Positions 41,290 to 49,967 of a stretch of DNA of 64,000 nucleotides are shown here, piece after piece. The stretch is from Gammaproteobacteria bacterium. GTDB lineage: Bacteria > Pseudomonadota > Gammaproteobacteria > UBA4575. The stretch's first letter is position 1. Each line of letters opens with the position of its first letter. The notes beneath the pieces are model-generated. The model searched no databases. It was not told where the DNA came from and saw only the letters and a program-made list of their open reading frames with translations. Position numbers and translations under genes: made by a program. The stretch spans positions 1 through 64,000 of the forward strand of contig JAPONM010000047.1 in NCBI GenBank assembly GCA_026713925.1. Reading direction: 5' to 3'.

Positions 41290-41487
41290 TTAGTGACAAG
41301 GAAACGAAAGCACATGGCGAACATCATGCGCTGCATTGTGAATGACTTCGGGTCCTGCAAACCCCACACCTGATATGATGAACATACCAATGAGAATGGC
41401 CGCTGAAACTGCAAACACTTGTGCCCAAGGTTTGTCCATACTTTGAACTGATACCAAGCGACTCGTTGCTTCTCTAGCTACACTCAT
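41290..41487 (-). CDS. cbtB: CbtB-like cobalt transporter small subunit
   Basis: The product is 65 residues with one membrane helix (about 27-46) and the C-terminal VIHNAAHDVRHVLSFPCH, a His-rich metal-binding tail that ends in the family's FPCH. CbtB normally works with the multi-helix CbtA for cobalt uptake, often under B12 control. No cbtA is adjacent here. It follows a CobW gene by 81 bp on the same strand with a good AAAGGAG site. Cobalt as substrate is from family knowledge. Confidence 0.85.
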   Translation of the reverse strand: MSVAREATSRLVSVQSMDKPWAQVFAVSAAILIGMFIISGVGFAGPEVIHNAAHDVRHVLSFPCH

Positions 41488-41568
41488 TTTTATTTCTCCT
41501 TTACTCTTCTGTTTAACTTATTTTCGTTTATGTTGATTAACAATTTGACTATTTACCGTCTCAATCAT

Positions 41569-42561
41569 TCAGTTTCCAGGCACCACACACGAGGCAAAAC
41601 CTTCAGCAAATTCATCTCGGTCGAGATTTTTACCAATCATTACATATTCGGTAACTTTTTCTTCGCCAGAGTGCCACGGTCGTTCGGGCTGCATAGAAGT
41701 TAACATTCGTACACTTTGAAAAACTACGCGTTCCTTGAAGCCATGCGCATTAAAGATCCCTTTTGTGCGATACATGTCTTCGCCACGCTCCAAAAGCATT
41801 TCATTCAACCAAATCATAAACCGATTCATATCAATTGGTCGCTTTTCACGCAATACAAAAGTCCCCACAGACTGGTCATGCTCGTGCTCAATATTGTCCA
41901 GAAATGTCGGGTCTACTTCTAGCTTCTCCCCCAATTCAAAGGCACCCACTCCAAACACCTTGTCGAGGTCAACGTCGCTGTTCTTGGTGTGATAGATCTT
42001 TGCGAGAGAATTAGAATTCCGTATCACTTGTTCGACTTCCTTGAGTTGTTCACTTGAAACGAGGTCGGTTTTATTTAACAGAATGATGTCCGCAAAAGCT
42101 ATTTGCTCTTGCGCTTCTTCACTTTGTGCAAGATTTTGTACAAGGTTAACTGCATCAGCCAAAGCAATGAATGAATCGAGCCGTGTTTTTGAAGTCAGCT
42201 TATCTTCCAAAAAGAAGGTGGAAGCAACTGGTGCTGGATCAGCCAAGCCTGTGGTTTCAATCAGAATAGCATCTAGCTCGGAACGCTGCTGCAATCTCTC
42301 GAGTGTGTCTATCAGATCTCCACGCACAGTACAGCACAAGCACCCATTGTTGAATTCCACAAGTTCTTCTTGGCTATCCTGTACAATTAACTGACCATCA
42401 ATACTGATTTCACCAAACTCATTGACTATGACCGCAATATTCCGGCCATGCTGCTCGGAGAGGATCCGGTTGATCAGTGTGGTTTTTCCTGAACCCAAGA
42501 ACCCAGTTACCACAGTAACCGGTACACGCCCGTCCCTTTGCGCTGCAACCTCTTTCATCAC
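41569..42561 (-). CDS. CobW/COG0523-type G3E GTPase metallochaperone
   Basis: The product is 330 residues. The P-loop is [17 protein letters not shown], the metal-binding motif is [11 protein letters not shown] (Cys-x-Cys-Cys), and a CobW C-terminal domain follows. Members include CobW, zinc chaperones and nitrile-hydratase activators. Its neighbour CbtB suggests cobalt; the target enzyme is not identified. The start is GTG at 42561 or the ATG just after it, downstream of GAGAGGATTT. The gene lies 34 bp after tubulin-like gene B on the same strand. Confidence 0.9.
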   Translation of the reverse strand: MMKEVAAQRDGRVPVTVVTGFLGSGKTTLINRILSEQHGRNIAVIVNEFGEISIDGQLIVQDSQEELVEFNNGCLCCTVRGDLIDTLERLQQRSELDAILIETTGLADPAPVASTFFLEDKLTSKTRLDSFIALADAVNLVQNLAQSEEAQEQIAFADIILLNKTDLVSSEQLKEVEQVIRNSNSLAKIYHTKNSDVDLDKVFGVGAFELGEKLEVDPTFLDNIEHEHDQSVGTFVLREKRPIDMNRFMIWLNEMLLERGEDMYRTKGIFNAHGFKERVVFQSVRMLTSMQPERPWHSGEEKVTEYVMIGKNLDRDEFAEGFASCVVPGN

Positions 42562-42595
42562 CTAAATCCTCTCCAACATTACTTTCGTCAATTTA

Positions 42596-44266
42596 TTATG
42601 GTGTTGGCACTACCGTCTTCGTCATCATATCGATACCTTCAGCAAGTATTGATGTGCGGTCCGCAGGCGGCAGCGCATCGCCTCTCATTTGATCGTATGG
42701 GACCACTACCCAACAAGCGCACCCCCACAGACACTCGCCTGCCATACCGTTGAAGCGAATAGCTGGCTCAGACATCATTACGCCCAGATCAAGTAGCCAT
42801 GAATGATGCAACAGCTTACCTTCCCAATCGTAGGTATCGTATGCTTCACGTGCCTTCCAGAAGACATCCAAATCCGTTTTTGCCATTCCTGGCAAAATAA
42901 TATCCGCATAAGATGTCAGGTGGTCGAAGAATTCATGATTGGAAATCTGAATCGTTGAATCATCACCTGCAACCATGAATTTATCTCGAAGCTTAGCTTC
43001 AAGGCTTGCATCTAGCTCGTCAAAGCCCAGTTCACGTGGAGCATGAACATGCACTTCTGCATAGTCGGTTCTGAAGTCTTTGCTGAGACCAGAGTAATCA
43101 TCAATATGATCCACCCACTGCTTCATTACTTTACGCCACTTGCTGATGGCTTCGCCCGGTAACACCTGTACACCAGGGTGCGTAAATTTGGATAAGTTAA
43201 ACAGTGTCCAGTTACGGGATTTACCACTGACCGTTTCATGGGGCGCTCCAGTAAATCCTGCAGGGCGCAATGCACGGAACAATAATTTGCCATCCTCCTT
43301 GTAAGCAAATCGCATGAATGAATCCTGAGCGAATTTATTGGTGACCTCATTCGCGATGCGGTGACGCACCTCAGGATTTATGTTGCGGTTTTGATCGTCA
43401 TTCTGGGTATAGGATGACAGTCTCTGGAACGAGTGTTCAGTATTGACAGCCATGAAGCCGCCGGTAAACGGACTCTTGTAGAGATCGCCCCATACTGCAC
43501 ACACTCCTGCATTCTTATCATCGTCAAGCATGCAGTCAATTTCATTCAATGTCGGGAAAATTGCTGGGTTGATTGCTTCTCCGTCACCAGTATTGGGAAG
43601 CTGTCCAACACCGACTACTGGAATACGTCGACCAAGCTTGACTGAAGACAAGTGACGTGCAAGATCAACCATGATGCCACTGCCAGTACCACCATTAATG
43701 CTGAAACAAGTCAGCACCATAGATGGCAACTGCGCACCTTCAATATGGTCCGCAAACCGCTGTAATGCCCTTTCCATCGGTCGGTCACCATCGTAATAGG
43801 CCTTGGCATAGAGTGCTTTTGCTACAGCACGCGGGATGTGATCACCAGCCTCAGGCATCTTCAAATTTGAAGGCAACCACGGCTCGTAATTCGGGTTCCA
43901 GTAATATCTTGGATACTCCAGTTTCAAAAACTCACGCATCCTTCTCAACGAGTTAAAAAGATCATCACGTTCCGGAATTTCCAAGCTAACCGTCTCAAAG
44001 TGGAAACGGTCTTCAGGAATACCACGTTCCCTCAAGCGCTCACGCAGGCCAGATGCGTAGTCCTTCGCCTGCAACATATCCTCTTCCCCAACATCTACGA
44101 CCATTGCCGCAATTCTTGCGCGTGAATCCTCCAAAATATCTTCTACCTCACCAGTGCGTAGCATGCCATCCACATAACCAGCTCCAGTTCGGCCTATGCC
44201 GATTACATGGATGCAATGCGGTGCCTGTTCACCGGTAGCACTGTGATACATTGATTTTTGTGCCAT
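42596..44266 (-). CDS. Tubulin/FtsZ-superfamily GTPase-like protein B
   Basis: The product is 556 residues. Nucleotide-binding features are GIGRTGAGY (23-31), VVDVGEEDM (56-64), NGGTGSGIMVDLARHL with GGTGSG at 192-197, GVGQLPNTGDGE (219-230) and NEIDCM (241-246). A 33-residue segment at 101-133 (starting DDLFNSLRRM, ending WLPS) is shared residue for residue with protein C and absent from protein A. The C-terminus holds AIRFNGMAGECLWGCACWVV (about 502-521), also shared with C. AGGAGG precedes the ATG. It resembles A over the core (for example WDH/QWVDHIDDYSGLSKDF). Function unknown. Confidence 0.8.
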   Translation of the reverse strand: MAQKSMYHSATGEQAPHCIHVIGIGRTGAGYVDGMLRTGEVEDILEDSRARIAAMVVDVGEEDMLQAKDYASGLRERLRERGIPEDRFHFETVSLEIPERDDLFNSLRRMREFLKLEYPRYYWNPNYEPWLPSNLKMPEAGDHIPRAVAKALYAKAYYDGDRPMERALQRFADHIEGAQLPSMVLTCFSINGGTGSGIMVDLARHLSSVKLGRRIPVVGVGQLPNTGDGEAINPAIFPTLNEIDCMLDDDKNAGVCAVWGDLYKSPFTGGFMAVNTEHSFQRLSSYTQNDDQNRNINPEVRHRIANEVTNKFAQDSFMRFAYKEDGKLLFRALRPAGFTGAPHETVSGKSRNWTLFNLSKFTHPGVQVLPGEAISKWRKVMKQWVDHIDDYSGLSKDFRTDYAEVHVHAPRELGFDELDASLEAKLRDKFMVAGDDSTIQISNHEFFDHLTSYADIILPGMAKTDLDVFWKAREAYDTYDWEGKLLHHSWLLDLGVMMSEPAIRFNGMAGECLWGCACWVVVPYDQMRGDALPPADRTSILAEGIDMMTKTVVPTP

Positions 44267-44375
44267 CGTCCAACCTCCTGCTTCTTCTAGTTAACTTTAT
44301 CGTGTCTGCTTAAGTGAAATAAGCAATTTATGAGAATCACTATAATTCTTTGTCGATACCTGAGAATCCTTCTGC

Positions 44376-44702
44376 TCAGCATCTTGGTGTAAACCCCGTG
44401 TCTTCATCTAGAAACCCGAGGTCGTACAGGATATGGGCGGCAGAGGTGGAACGTTCATCTGTTACATACACCCGGTAGTCTTCCACAAACAACCCAGGGT
44501 CTTTGTCAATGACGCCCTCTTCAATAAGCCGAGCCCCTTCCTCCAAGTTCTTCCGACTCAATTGCGCTTTCCAAAGCGGATTTTCAATATAAATAGCTTC
44601 ATCATCGCAACCGGTCACCGTCAGGGTTTTCCCGCCAGCTACCGTCGGAACCTCCATCCCATCCTTATATCTTTTTTTCACTTGAATCCAGTCAAGCGGC
44701 AT
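44376..44702 (-). CDS. Unknown 108-residue protein between tubulin-like genes
   Basis: The ATG at 44702 has AGGAG at 6 bp; the in-frame TTG at 44708 is too close to that site and is rejected. The protein begins MPLDWIQVKKRYKDGMEVPT and ends in a Cys. It has mixed alpha/beta character with no membrane segment, and I do not recognise the family. It sits 109 bp upstream of protein B and 50 bp downstream of protein C, on the same strand, so it is a likely member of the same operon. Confidence 0.7.
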   Translation of the reverse strand: MPLDWIQVKKRYKDGMEVPTVAGGKTLTVTGCDDEAIYIENPLWKAQLSRKNLEEGARLIEEGVIDKDPGLFVEDYRVYVTDERSTSAAHILYDLGFLDEDTGFTPRC

Positions 44703-44752
44703 CGCCAACTCCTGTCAAGCATTATCGCTGTACTTACTGTGCCCAAATAATA

Positions 44753-46339
44753 TCAGGCAACTGCAGCTTTTGTACTTTTTTCAATATCCGGCCCACGAAT
44801 CTGGTCATAAGGCACTACTACCCAGCAGGCACAACCCCATAGGCATTCACCCGCCATCCCGTTAAATCGAATCGCGGGCTCACAAAGCATAACACCCAAA
44901 TCAACTAGCCACGCATGACAGGCAAGTTTTTGCTCCCAGTCACATTGGTCATACGCTTGGCGCGAATCAAAAAACAAGTCAAAATCCAACTTGTTTATGC
45001 AGGGCAGGACAAATTGCACCGAACTCGTGCTTGCACTTTTGGAAGCCGTAATGGCTGGTTCAGCAACCGGCGAAAATGCCTTGCCCAGGGCCTCCATCGC
45101 CTTGCAAATCTTCTCATCTTCCGGATCAGCAGCCCGCGCTTCAATATACTCAGGTTTGTATGTGTCGCGAATTCCTAAACGACTGGCCATTTCTCCAGTG
45201 GCTTCCAAATCTCCATCTGTATCAGCAAAGCCAAACACATGCGCCCACCGATTTCCGTAAGGCGTGCGTGCTGCAGCATGTTGTGTTGGCGGAGCCCCTA
45301 CCCAATTAAGCATGCGCAAGGTTTCCCAAAGATCAACGCTATTGTTATGTGTCAAGAAGGAAGAAACTTCACGGTCTATACGAGAGTGGGTCGCGGCCAA
45401 ATCCTGGGTTGCCTCCCAGACTGCTTTTTGGGGTACGACGATAACTCCACCCGTAAACGGATTTCGATACAGATCGCCCCAAACTGACACAACACCCTTG
45501 TTCTTCTCCTCATCGCCCATGCAGTCCAGCTCATTCAATGCCGGAAACAGGTGGCTACCCTGATGTGCTGCATCGTCACCTTCGCAGGGAGTAATTGCGA
45601 ACCCCACAACCAAGGCGCGTCTTCCAAAACAAACATTGGAAAGATGGCGTGCCAGGTCCACCATGATTCCGCCGCCTGTACCACCACCTAAACCAAATAC
45701 AACAGCTACCACAGACTGGCCTGGCAGTTCGTCAACATTCTCGGCAAACCGTTTCAATGAATCGCGTATCAACCGTGGCCCATCATAGTAACCTTTTGCA
45801 TAAATGGCCTTTGACACCGAACGCTGAAAGTGCTCACCAGCACAAGGCAATGTGGTAGAGGATGGCAGCCAAGGCTCGTAATTTGGATTCCAGTAATAAC
45901 GCGGGTATTCCAGCTTCAGGAATTCACGCATTCTTCGCAAACTATTGAACAAGTCGTCACGCCCGGGTACTTCAAGTGCAACTGTCTCAACATCTGCACG
46001 GCCTTCAGGCAACTTGTCTGCAAGTTCACGCACCTGAACCAGATCCTGATCACCAATGTCCACGGCAAGTGCATTGAAAGTAGCATTTTCTTCATCACCT
46101 GAACTCTCGGCCTTTTCTCTCAAGATTTGTGCAATTATGTCTGCCCCAGCTTTGCCAATGCCAACAACAGACACCGAACATGGAGTAGTATCCTCTGCAC
46201 TGATACGATGAATACCTCGCTGAAGTGCGCTGAGCTTGCGTCTTGTCAGTTTTTCTTCTGCAGTCAGCACCGGGGGACTTGCTGCCTTGGACTTTGAAGC
46301 ATTTCTTTTTTTTATGGAAGCCGGTTTTTTGGCAGCCAT
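44753..46339 (-). CDS. Tubulin/FtsZ-superfamily GTPase-like protein C
   Basis: The product is 528 residues. A basic N-terminal tail (about 1-45, Lys/Ser/Ala-rich) precedes the GTPase-like core: VGIGKAGADI (59-68), VDIGDQDLVQV (93-103), FGLGGGTGGGIMVDLARHL with GGGTGGG at 218-224, and the 33-residue insert at 128-160 shared with B. The C-terminal part has LDFDLFFDSRQAYD (451-464) and the AIRFNGMAGECLWGCACWVV block (489-508). The middle (330-440) diverges from A and B. AAGGAG precedes the ATG. It is the first tubulin-like gene of the series. Confidence 0.8.
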   Translation of the reverse strand: MAAKKPASIKKRNASKSKAASPPVLTAEEKLTRRKLSALQRGIHRISAEDTTPCSVSVVGIGKAGADIIAQILREKAESSGDEENATFNALAVDIGDQDLVQVRELADKLPEGRADVETVALEVPGRDDLFNSLRRMREFLKLEYPRYYWNPNYEPWLPSSTTLPCAGEHFQRSVSKAIYAKGYYDGPRLIRDSLKRFAENVDELPGQSVVAVVFGLGGGTGGGIMVDLARHLSNVCFGRRALVVGFAITPCEGDDAAHQGSHLFPALNELDCMGDEEKNKGVVSVWGDLYRNPFTGGVIVVPQKAVWEATQDLAATHSRIDREVSSFLTHNNSVDLWETLRMLNWVGAPPTQHAAARTPYGNRWAHVFGFADTDGDLEATGEMASRLGIRDTYKPEYIEARAADPEDEKICKAMEALGKAFSPVAEPAITASKSASTSSVQFVLPCINKLDFDLFFDSRQAYDQCDWEQKLACHAWLVDLGVMLCEPAIRFNGMAGECLWGCACWVVVPYDQIRGPDIEKSTKAAVA

Positions 46340-46374
46340 TATTATCGTCTCCTTTGCACTCGCTTACATGAAAG

Positions 46375-46390
46375 CCTGAACCTGTTCAGG
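46375..46390. promoter_or_regulatory. Perfect 16-bp palindrome upstream of tubulin-like gene C
   Basis: CCTGAACCTGTTCAGG has 7-bp perfect arms around CT and lies 36 bp upstream of the gene C start codon. No second copy was found in the window by eye. It could be an operator for the cluster; no candidate regulator is encoded next to it. Confidence 0.4.
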
Positions 46391-46621
46391 GACCACATAT
46401 GGCGAATGGGGAAAGGAGAGTAACATGTTTTGCGGGCCCGCGCTATAACATAACCCAGTTTTCATTTCCATAATTCATTTCTATGATAATTTCATGAATG
46501 TACTCTGATTATCTATTTGCCAAGTGAGCCAAGAGGCTCCATAACCAATAATAATAGAAACTATCACCATCGTAAATGCTTACTGTTAAAAAATGGTTAC
46601 AGAATGAGGTCTGGTTTGAAA

Positions 46622-46915
46622 CTACTCATCAAGAATTAAAGACTGCAGTTCCCTCCATTCAGAAATTGGCAACTCAACTGAATCGGTGTCTATAACCAGT
46701 TTCCCAAAGTTAATTTGCATCTCCTTCTTGCTGTTGACTGCCCCAAGAATCAGGCATTGAATCATGTCATCGGATATGTCTTCGAGTGTCATTTCGGCAC
46801 CACACTTATAATGAAAATCAATCCGCCACTTCGTGCGCGATATTCGCTGATATTCATGGCAACAAATTACTGTCCACTGAACAGACACATTGGTAATCTC
46901 ACTACTGATATACAT
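46622..46915 (-). CDS. Unknown 97-residue protein upstream of the tubulin-like cluster
   Basis: The ATG at 46915 follows a GGGGTGAG site. The sequence begins MYISSEITNVSVQWTVICCH and has the acidic helix MTLEDISDDMIQCLILGAVN in the middle. I do not recognise a family. It is the most upstream gene on this strand before the divergent urtA gap, so it may be the first gene of the cluster or a regulator. Confidence 0.55.
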   Translation of the reverse strand: MYISSEITNVSVQWTVICCHEYQRISRTKWRIDFHYKCGAEMTLEDISDDMIQCLILGAVNSKKEMQINFGKLVIDTDSVELPISEWRELQSLILDE

Positions 46916-47629
46916 GTGCTCACCCCTATAATTTCTGTTTTCAATTATGTGTAAAACGTCTCGCGATAATCTTGCCAGACAAATTTCATATTGCTGTAAG
47001 CAGCAAGTCGAGAGTTTTACATGAAACCTTGCGCATTGATGACTTGCTGAAGTTTCTAGCAGGCATTATTCATCCTGTGGTTATTGTCGTTTCTCGATAG
47101 TGCGTGTCAGTACAATTGACATCTTAATTCCCTGCACACTCCACAGACCTCTTCAATTTCAAGGCTAGCTGTTTGAGTCTATCCAAACATTAACTTCAGA
47201 ATGCTAGCTGATGACACCCAGGTTGGGTATGGTGAGCAGCCTACGATTGCTGTAGTTGAGAAGCAATATACTTGCATGAAACTGTCCACAGCACGACCTT
47301 AATCAAAGGGGAAAAGTTGGCCTTAGCTACATGATTCTGTTCAATGCAGCTAGACAAGCTTATTCCGACCCGCAATAACCACAAGTATGATCCCGTACAA
47401 ACTTCTTGACAGACGCCAGATTTAGTGAATAATTCCATATGCTTACATAGCAAAATTCCCTAGAAGTAAAGAATAAATTTGAGGGAGTCCAAAACGCTCG
47501 GGTGTCTGAATTATGCATGTGCGCCTTAAAAAAATCTCTATAAAGCCATTTCGTGTGGAGAATCATCGCACAGAAAACATGTAATAGATAATAAAATCAG
47601 ATCCTTGCCTATTTACCAGGAGGCTTTTA
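46916..47629. other. Divergent promoter region upstream of urtA
   Basis: About 710 bp without a supported gene, between the minus-strand cluster and urtA. It is AT-rich close to urtA (47450-47600). I searched by eye for a TGGCAC-N5-TTGC sigma-54 element and did not find a good match. A clear AGGAGG lies 7 bp before the urtA ATG. Confidence 0.4.
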
Positions 47630-48934
47630 ATGAATCGACGTAAATTTCTGAAAAACTCTGCTGTGGCAGCAGGAACAGCCGCCGCAGCCACGATAACAGA
47701 CTTTCCATACTTCTTCGTCAAGAGATATGCGCACGCTGCAGAAGGGGACACAATTAAAGTCGGCATACTTCATTCACTGAGCGGGACAATTGCCATTATT
47801 GAACGCTCTCTCCACAATGCAGAATTGCTGGCAATAGACGAAATCAATGCAGCAGGCGGGGTCATGGGCAAAATGATCGAGCCAGTGATTGAAGACCCTC
47901 AGTCTTTGGTGCAAGTATTTGCAGAAAAAGCGAAAAAGCTGATTCTGGAAGATAAAGTAGTAGCTGTACTGGGATGCTACACCTCAGCAAGCCGCCAGTC
48001 TGTATTGCCTGTGTTCGAGCAGCATAACAATGTTTTGCTTTATCCCACCTTGTATGAGGCACAGGAATGTAGCAAAAACTGTTTCTATACCGGTTGTGTG
48101 CCAAACCAACAGCTGGACGATTTCGTGCCTTGGCTTATCGAAAATGTTGGCCCGAAATTCTACATGATTGGTTCTAACTACATCTACCCTAAAGAAACCA
48201 ACCGCGAGGTGAAAGCTCTCCTCAAAGCTCATGGAGGCGAGGATGTTGGAGAAGAGTATGCACCACTTGGACATACTGAATTCTCTACCAACATCAATAA
48301 AATTGCTTCTAAGAGACCGGACGTGGTTTTCTCTGACCTAGTAGGTGACTCAGTTGTAGCGTTCTACAAGCAATTCCGTCAATTTGGTATTACAGCAGAT
48401 GACATCATCATTGGTACCCCTATTACTACTGAGCAAGAAACCGCTGCGATGGGCCCAGAAAATGCCCTGGGTCATTTGACTTCATTCAATTATTTCCAAT
48501 CTGTGGACACGCCTGAAAATAAAAAGTTTGTAGAATCCTACAAAGCAAAATTTGGCAAAAATGAAGTGACCAACGCAGTGATGGAAGCGGCATATTTCCA
48601 AACACACATGCTTGCCCAAGCCCTTGAGAAAGCTGGATCCACCGAGGCTGATGCACTGATCTATGAAGGCTTGCCTGGTCAGGAATACATGGCGCCAGGA
48701 GGCAAAGTCAAGATTGATGAAAAGAACCATCACACTTGGCTATGGCCGAAGATTGGGCGTGCTAACGAGACTGGCCAGTTCGACATCGTTTGGCAACGTG
48801 ATGACTGGGTACGCCCCGACCCTTGGGTTGACTTGCTATACCCAAACAAGGATTGCGACTTTACCAATCCAAGTGTGCTAGAGCGCCTGAAATCTGACAG
48901 TAAGGACCGGTCCGGTACATTCGAGCTAAGCTAA
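47630..48934 (+). CDS. urtA: ABC transporter substrate-binding protein for urea or short-chain amides
   Basis: The product is 434 residues. A Tat-type signal MNRRKFLKNSAVAAGTAAAA is followed by a type I periplasmic-binding fold starting DTIKVGILHSLSGTIAI. The later parts (YTGCVPNQQLDDFVPWLIEN, GGEDVGEEYAPLGHTEFSTNI, MAPGGKVKIDEKNHHTWLWP) match UrtA and also the FmdD/AmiC relatives that bind small amides. With an amidase across the divergent region and no urease visible, amides are a plausible ligand; urea remains the default for the family. It leads the transporter operon. Confidence 0.92.
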   Translation: MNRRKFLKNSAVAAGTAAAATITDFPYFFVKRYAHAAEGDTIKVGILHSLSGTIAIIERSLHNAELLAIDEINAAGGVMGKMIEPVIEDPQSLVQVFAEKAKKLILEDKVVAVLGCYTSASRQSVLPVFEQHNNVLLYPTLYEAQECSKNCFYTGCVPNQQLDDFVPWLIENVGPKFYMIGSNYIYPKETNREVKALLKAHGGEDVGEEYAPLGHTEFSTNINKIASKRPDVVFSDLVGDSVVAFYKQFRQFGITADDIIIGTPITTEQETAAMGPENALGHLTSFNYFQSVDTPENKKFVESYKAKFGKNEVTNAVMEAAYFQTHMLAQALEKAGSTEADALIYEGLPGQEYMAPGGKVKIDEKNHHTWLWPKIGRANETGQFDIVWQRDDWVRPDPWVDLLYPNKDCDFTNPSVLERLKSDSKDRSGTFELS

Positions 48935-48948
48935 CCTTAGCTTTGCAA

Positions 48949-48975
48949 CAGGTGGCTGTACCATGCAGCCACCTG
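48949..48975 (+). other. Strong hairpin between urtA and urtB
   Basis: CAGGTGGCTG and CAGCCACCTG are 10-bp perfect complements around a 7-base loop, right after the urtA stop. There is no T-tract, so it is more likely to stabilise the urtA end or reduce read-through than to terminate fully. Higher expression of the binding protein than of the membrane subunits is a common result of such structures. Confidence 0.65.
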
Positions 48976-49069
48976 CATTGTATGTGCTGAACGGCGTATT
49001 CTGTACAAGGCTCTAATAATAATTATTTTTACGCGCAGGGACAATTTAAGGTAAACCTTAGTACTCGGC

Positions 49070-49939
49070 ATGGAATCAATCATCACTCAATTTCTAAACG
49101 GGTTCAGCGTAGTGGCAATTCTGATGATTGCAGCTGTAGGACTAGCAGTCATCTTTGGAGTTGCCGGCGTCATCAACATGGCACATGGCGAGTTCATCAT
49201 GGTAGGGGCTTATACCGCCGCTGTTGTTGGTCAGTTGGGAGGCAATACGTTTATCGCAATTCCCGTTGCATTCCTTGTAGTTGCCTTGCTGGGACTGGTT
49301 GTAGAAAGAAGTATCATTCAATGGATTTATGACCGGCCTTTGGAGACATTACTGGCCACTTGGGGTGTGGGAATTATCTTGCAGGTCGTCATGAAACTCA
49401 TATTTGGGCCTGAACTCTACTATGTAGGGGCACCTAAAATCCTCGATGGTGGATTTCGAACCATTGGATTACTGCCTTTCCCGTGGTATCGATTATTCCT
49501 TATCGTCATAGCAATCATAATCATGATCATCACCTATTTCGTTTTGTTCAGAAGTGACTTGGGGCTTAAAGTAAGGGCAGTTCGCAGAAACCGAACGATG
49601 GCTGGATGCCTGGGGATTGATACTGCAAAAGTAGATATGATTATATTTGCATTCGGGTCTGGCCTAGCAGGGGTTGCTGGTGCAGTCCTGGCCCCGATCA
49701 AGTCTGTCTCCACCACGATGGGATTTCCCTATGCAGTCGATTCGTTTATGGTGCTGGTTCTGGGTGGTGTAGGTAGTCTCTGGGGTGTTGTAGCAGGCTC
49801 CGGACTCATCGGTGAAGCAGAAACAATCCTGTCCTTCATATACAACAGCGTTATTGGAAAACTTTTAGTTTTTATTTTCATCGTACTTGCCATACGTGTA
49901 TTCCCAAAAGGTTTGTTTGGGTATCACGAAAGAACATAA
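49070..49939 (+). CDS. urtB: Branched-chain-type ABC permease UrtB
   Basis: The product is 289 residues with about eight membrane helices. The LivH-type signatures GVAGVINMAHGEFIMVGAYT, VRAVRRNRTMAGCLGIDTAK (EAA-like coupling region) and VLVLGGVGSLWGVVAGSG are present. It forms the channel with UrtC. The 130-bp gap after urtA holds a hairpin. It is the first of four tightly packed genes. Confidence 0.93.
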   Translation: MESIITQFLNGFSVVAILMIAAVGLAVIFGVAGVINMAHGEFIMVGAYTAAVVGQLGGNTFIAIPVAFLVVALLGLVVERSIIQWIYDRPLETLLATWGVGIILQVVMKLIFGPELYYVGAPKILDGGFRTIGLLPFPWYRLFLIVIAIIIMIITYFVLFRSDLGLKVRAVRRNRTMAGCLGIDTAKVDMIIFAFGSGLAGVAGAVLAPIKSVSTTMGFPYAVDSFMVLVLGGVGSLWGVVAGSGLIGEAETILSFIYNSVIGKLLVFIFIVLAIRVFPKGLFGYHERT

Positions 49940-49967
49940 ATGAGCACATATTAAGGAGTAGCTACGC

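Noticed and set aside
41488-41568. Cobalamin riboswitch upstream of cbtB
   Set aside because: The gap to cobW is only 81 bp and shows no B12-box-like sequence; too short for the aptamer.
46916-47629. Sigma-54 promoter upstream of urtA
   Set aside because: No sequence close to TGGCAC-N5-TTGC was found by eye on the plus strand.
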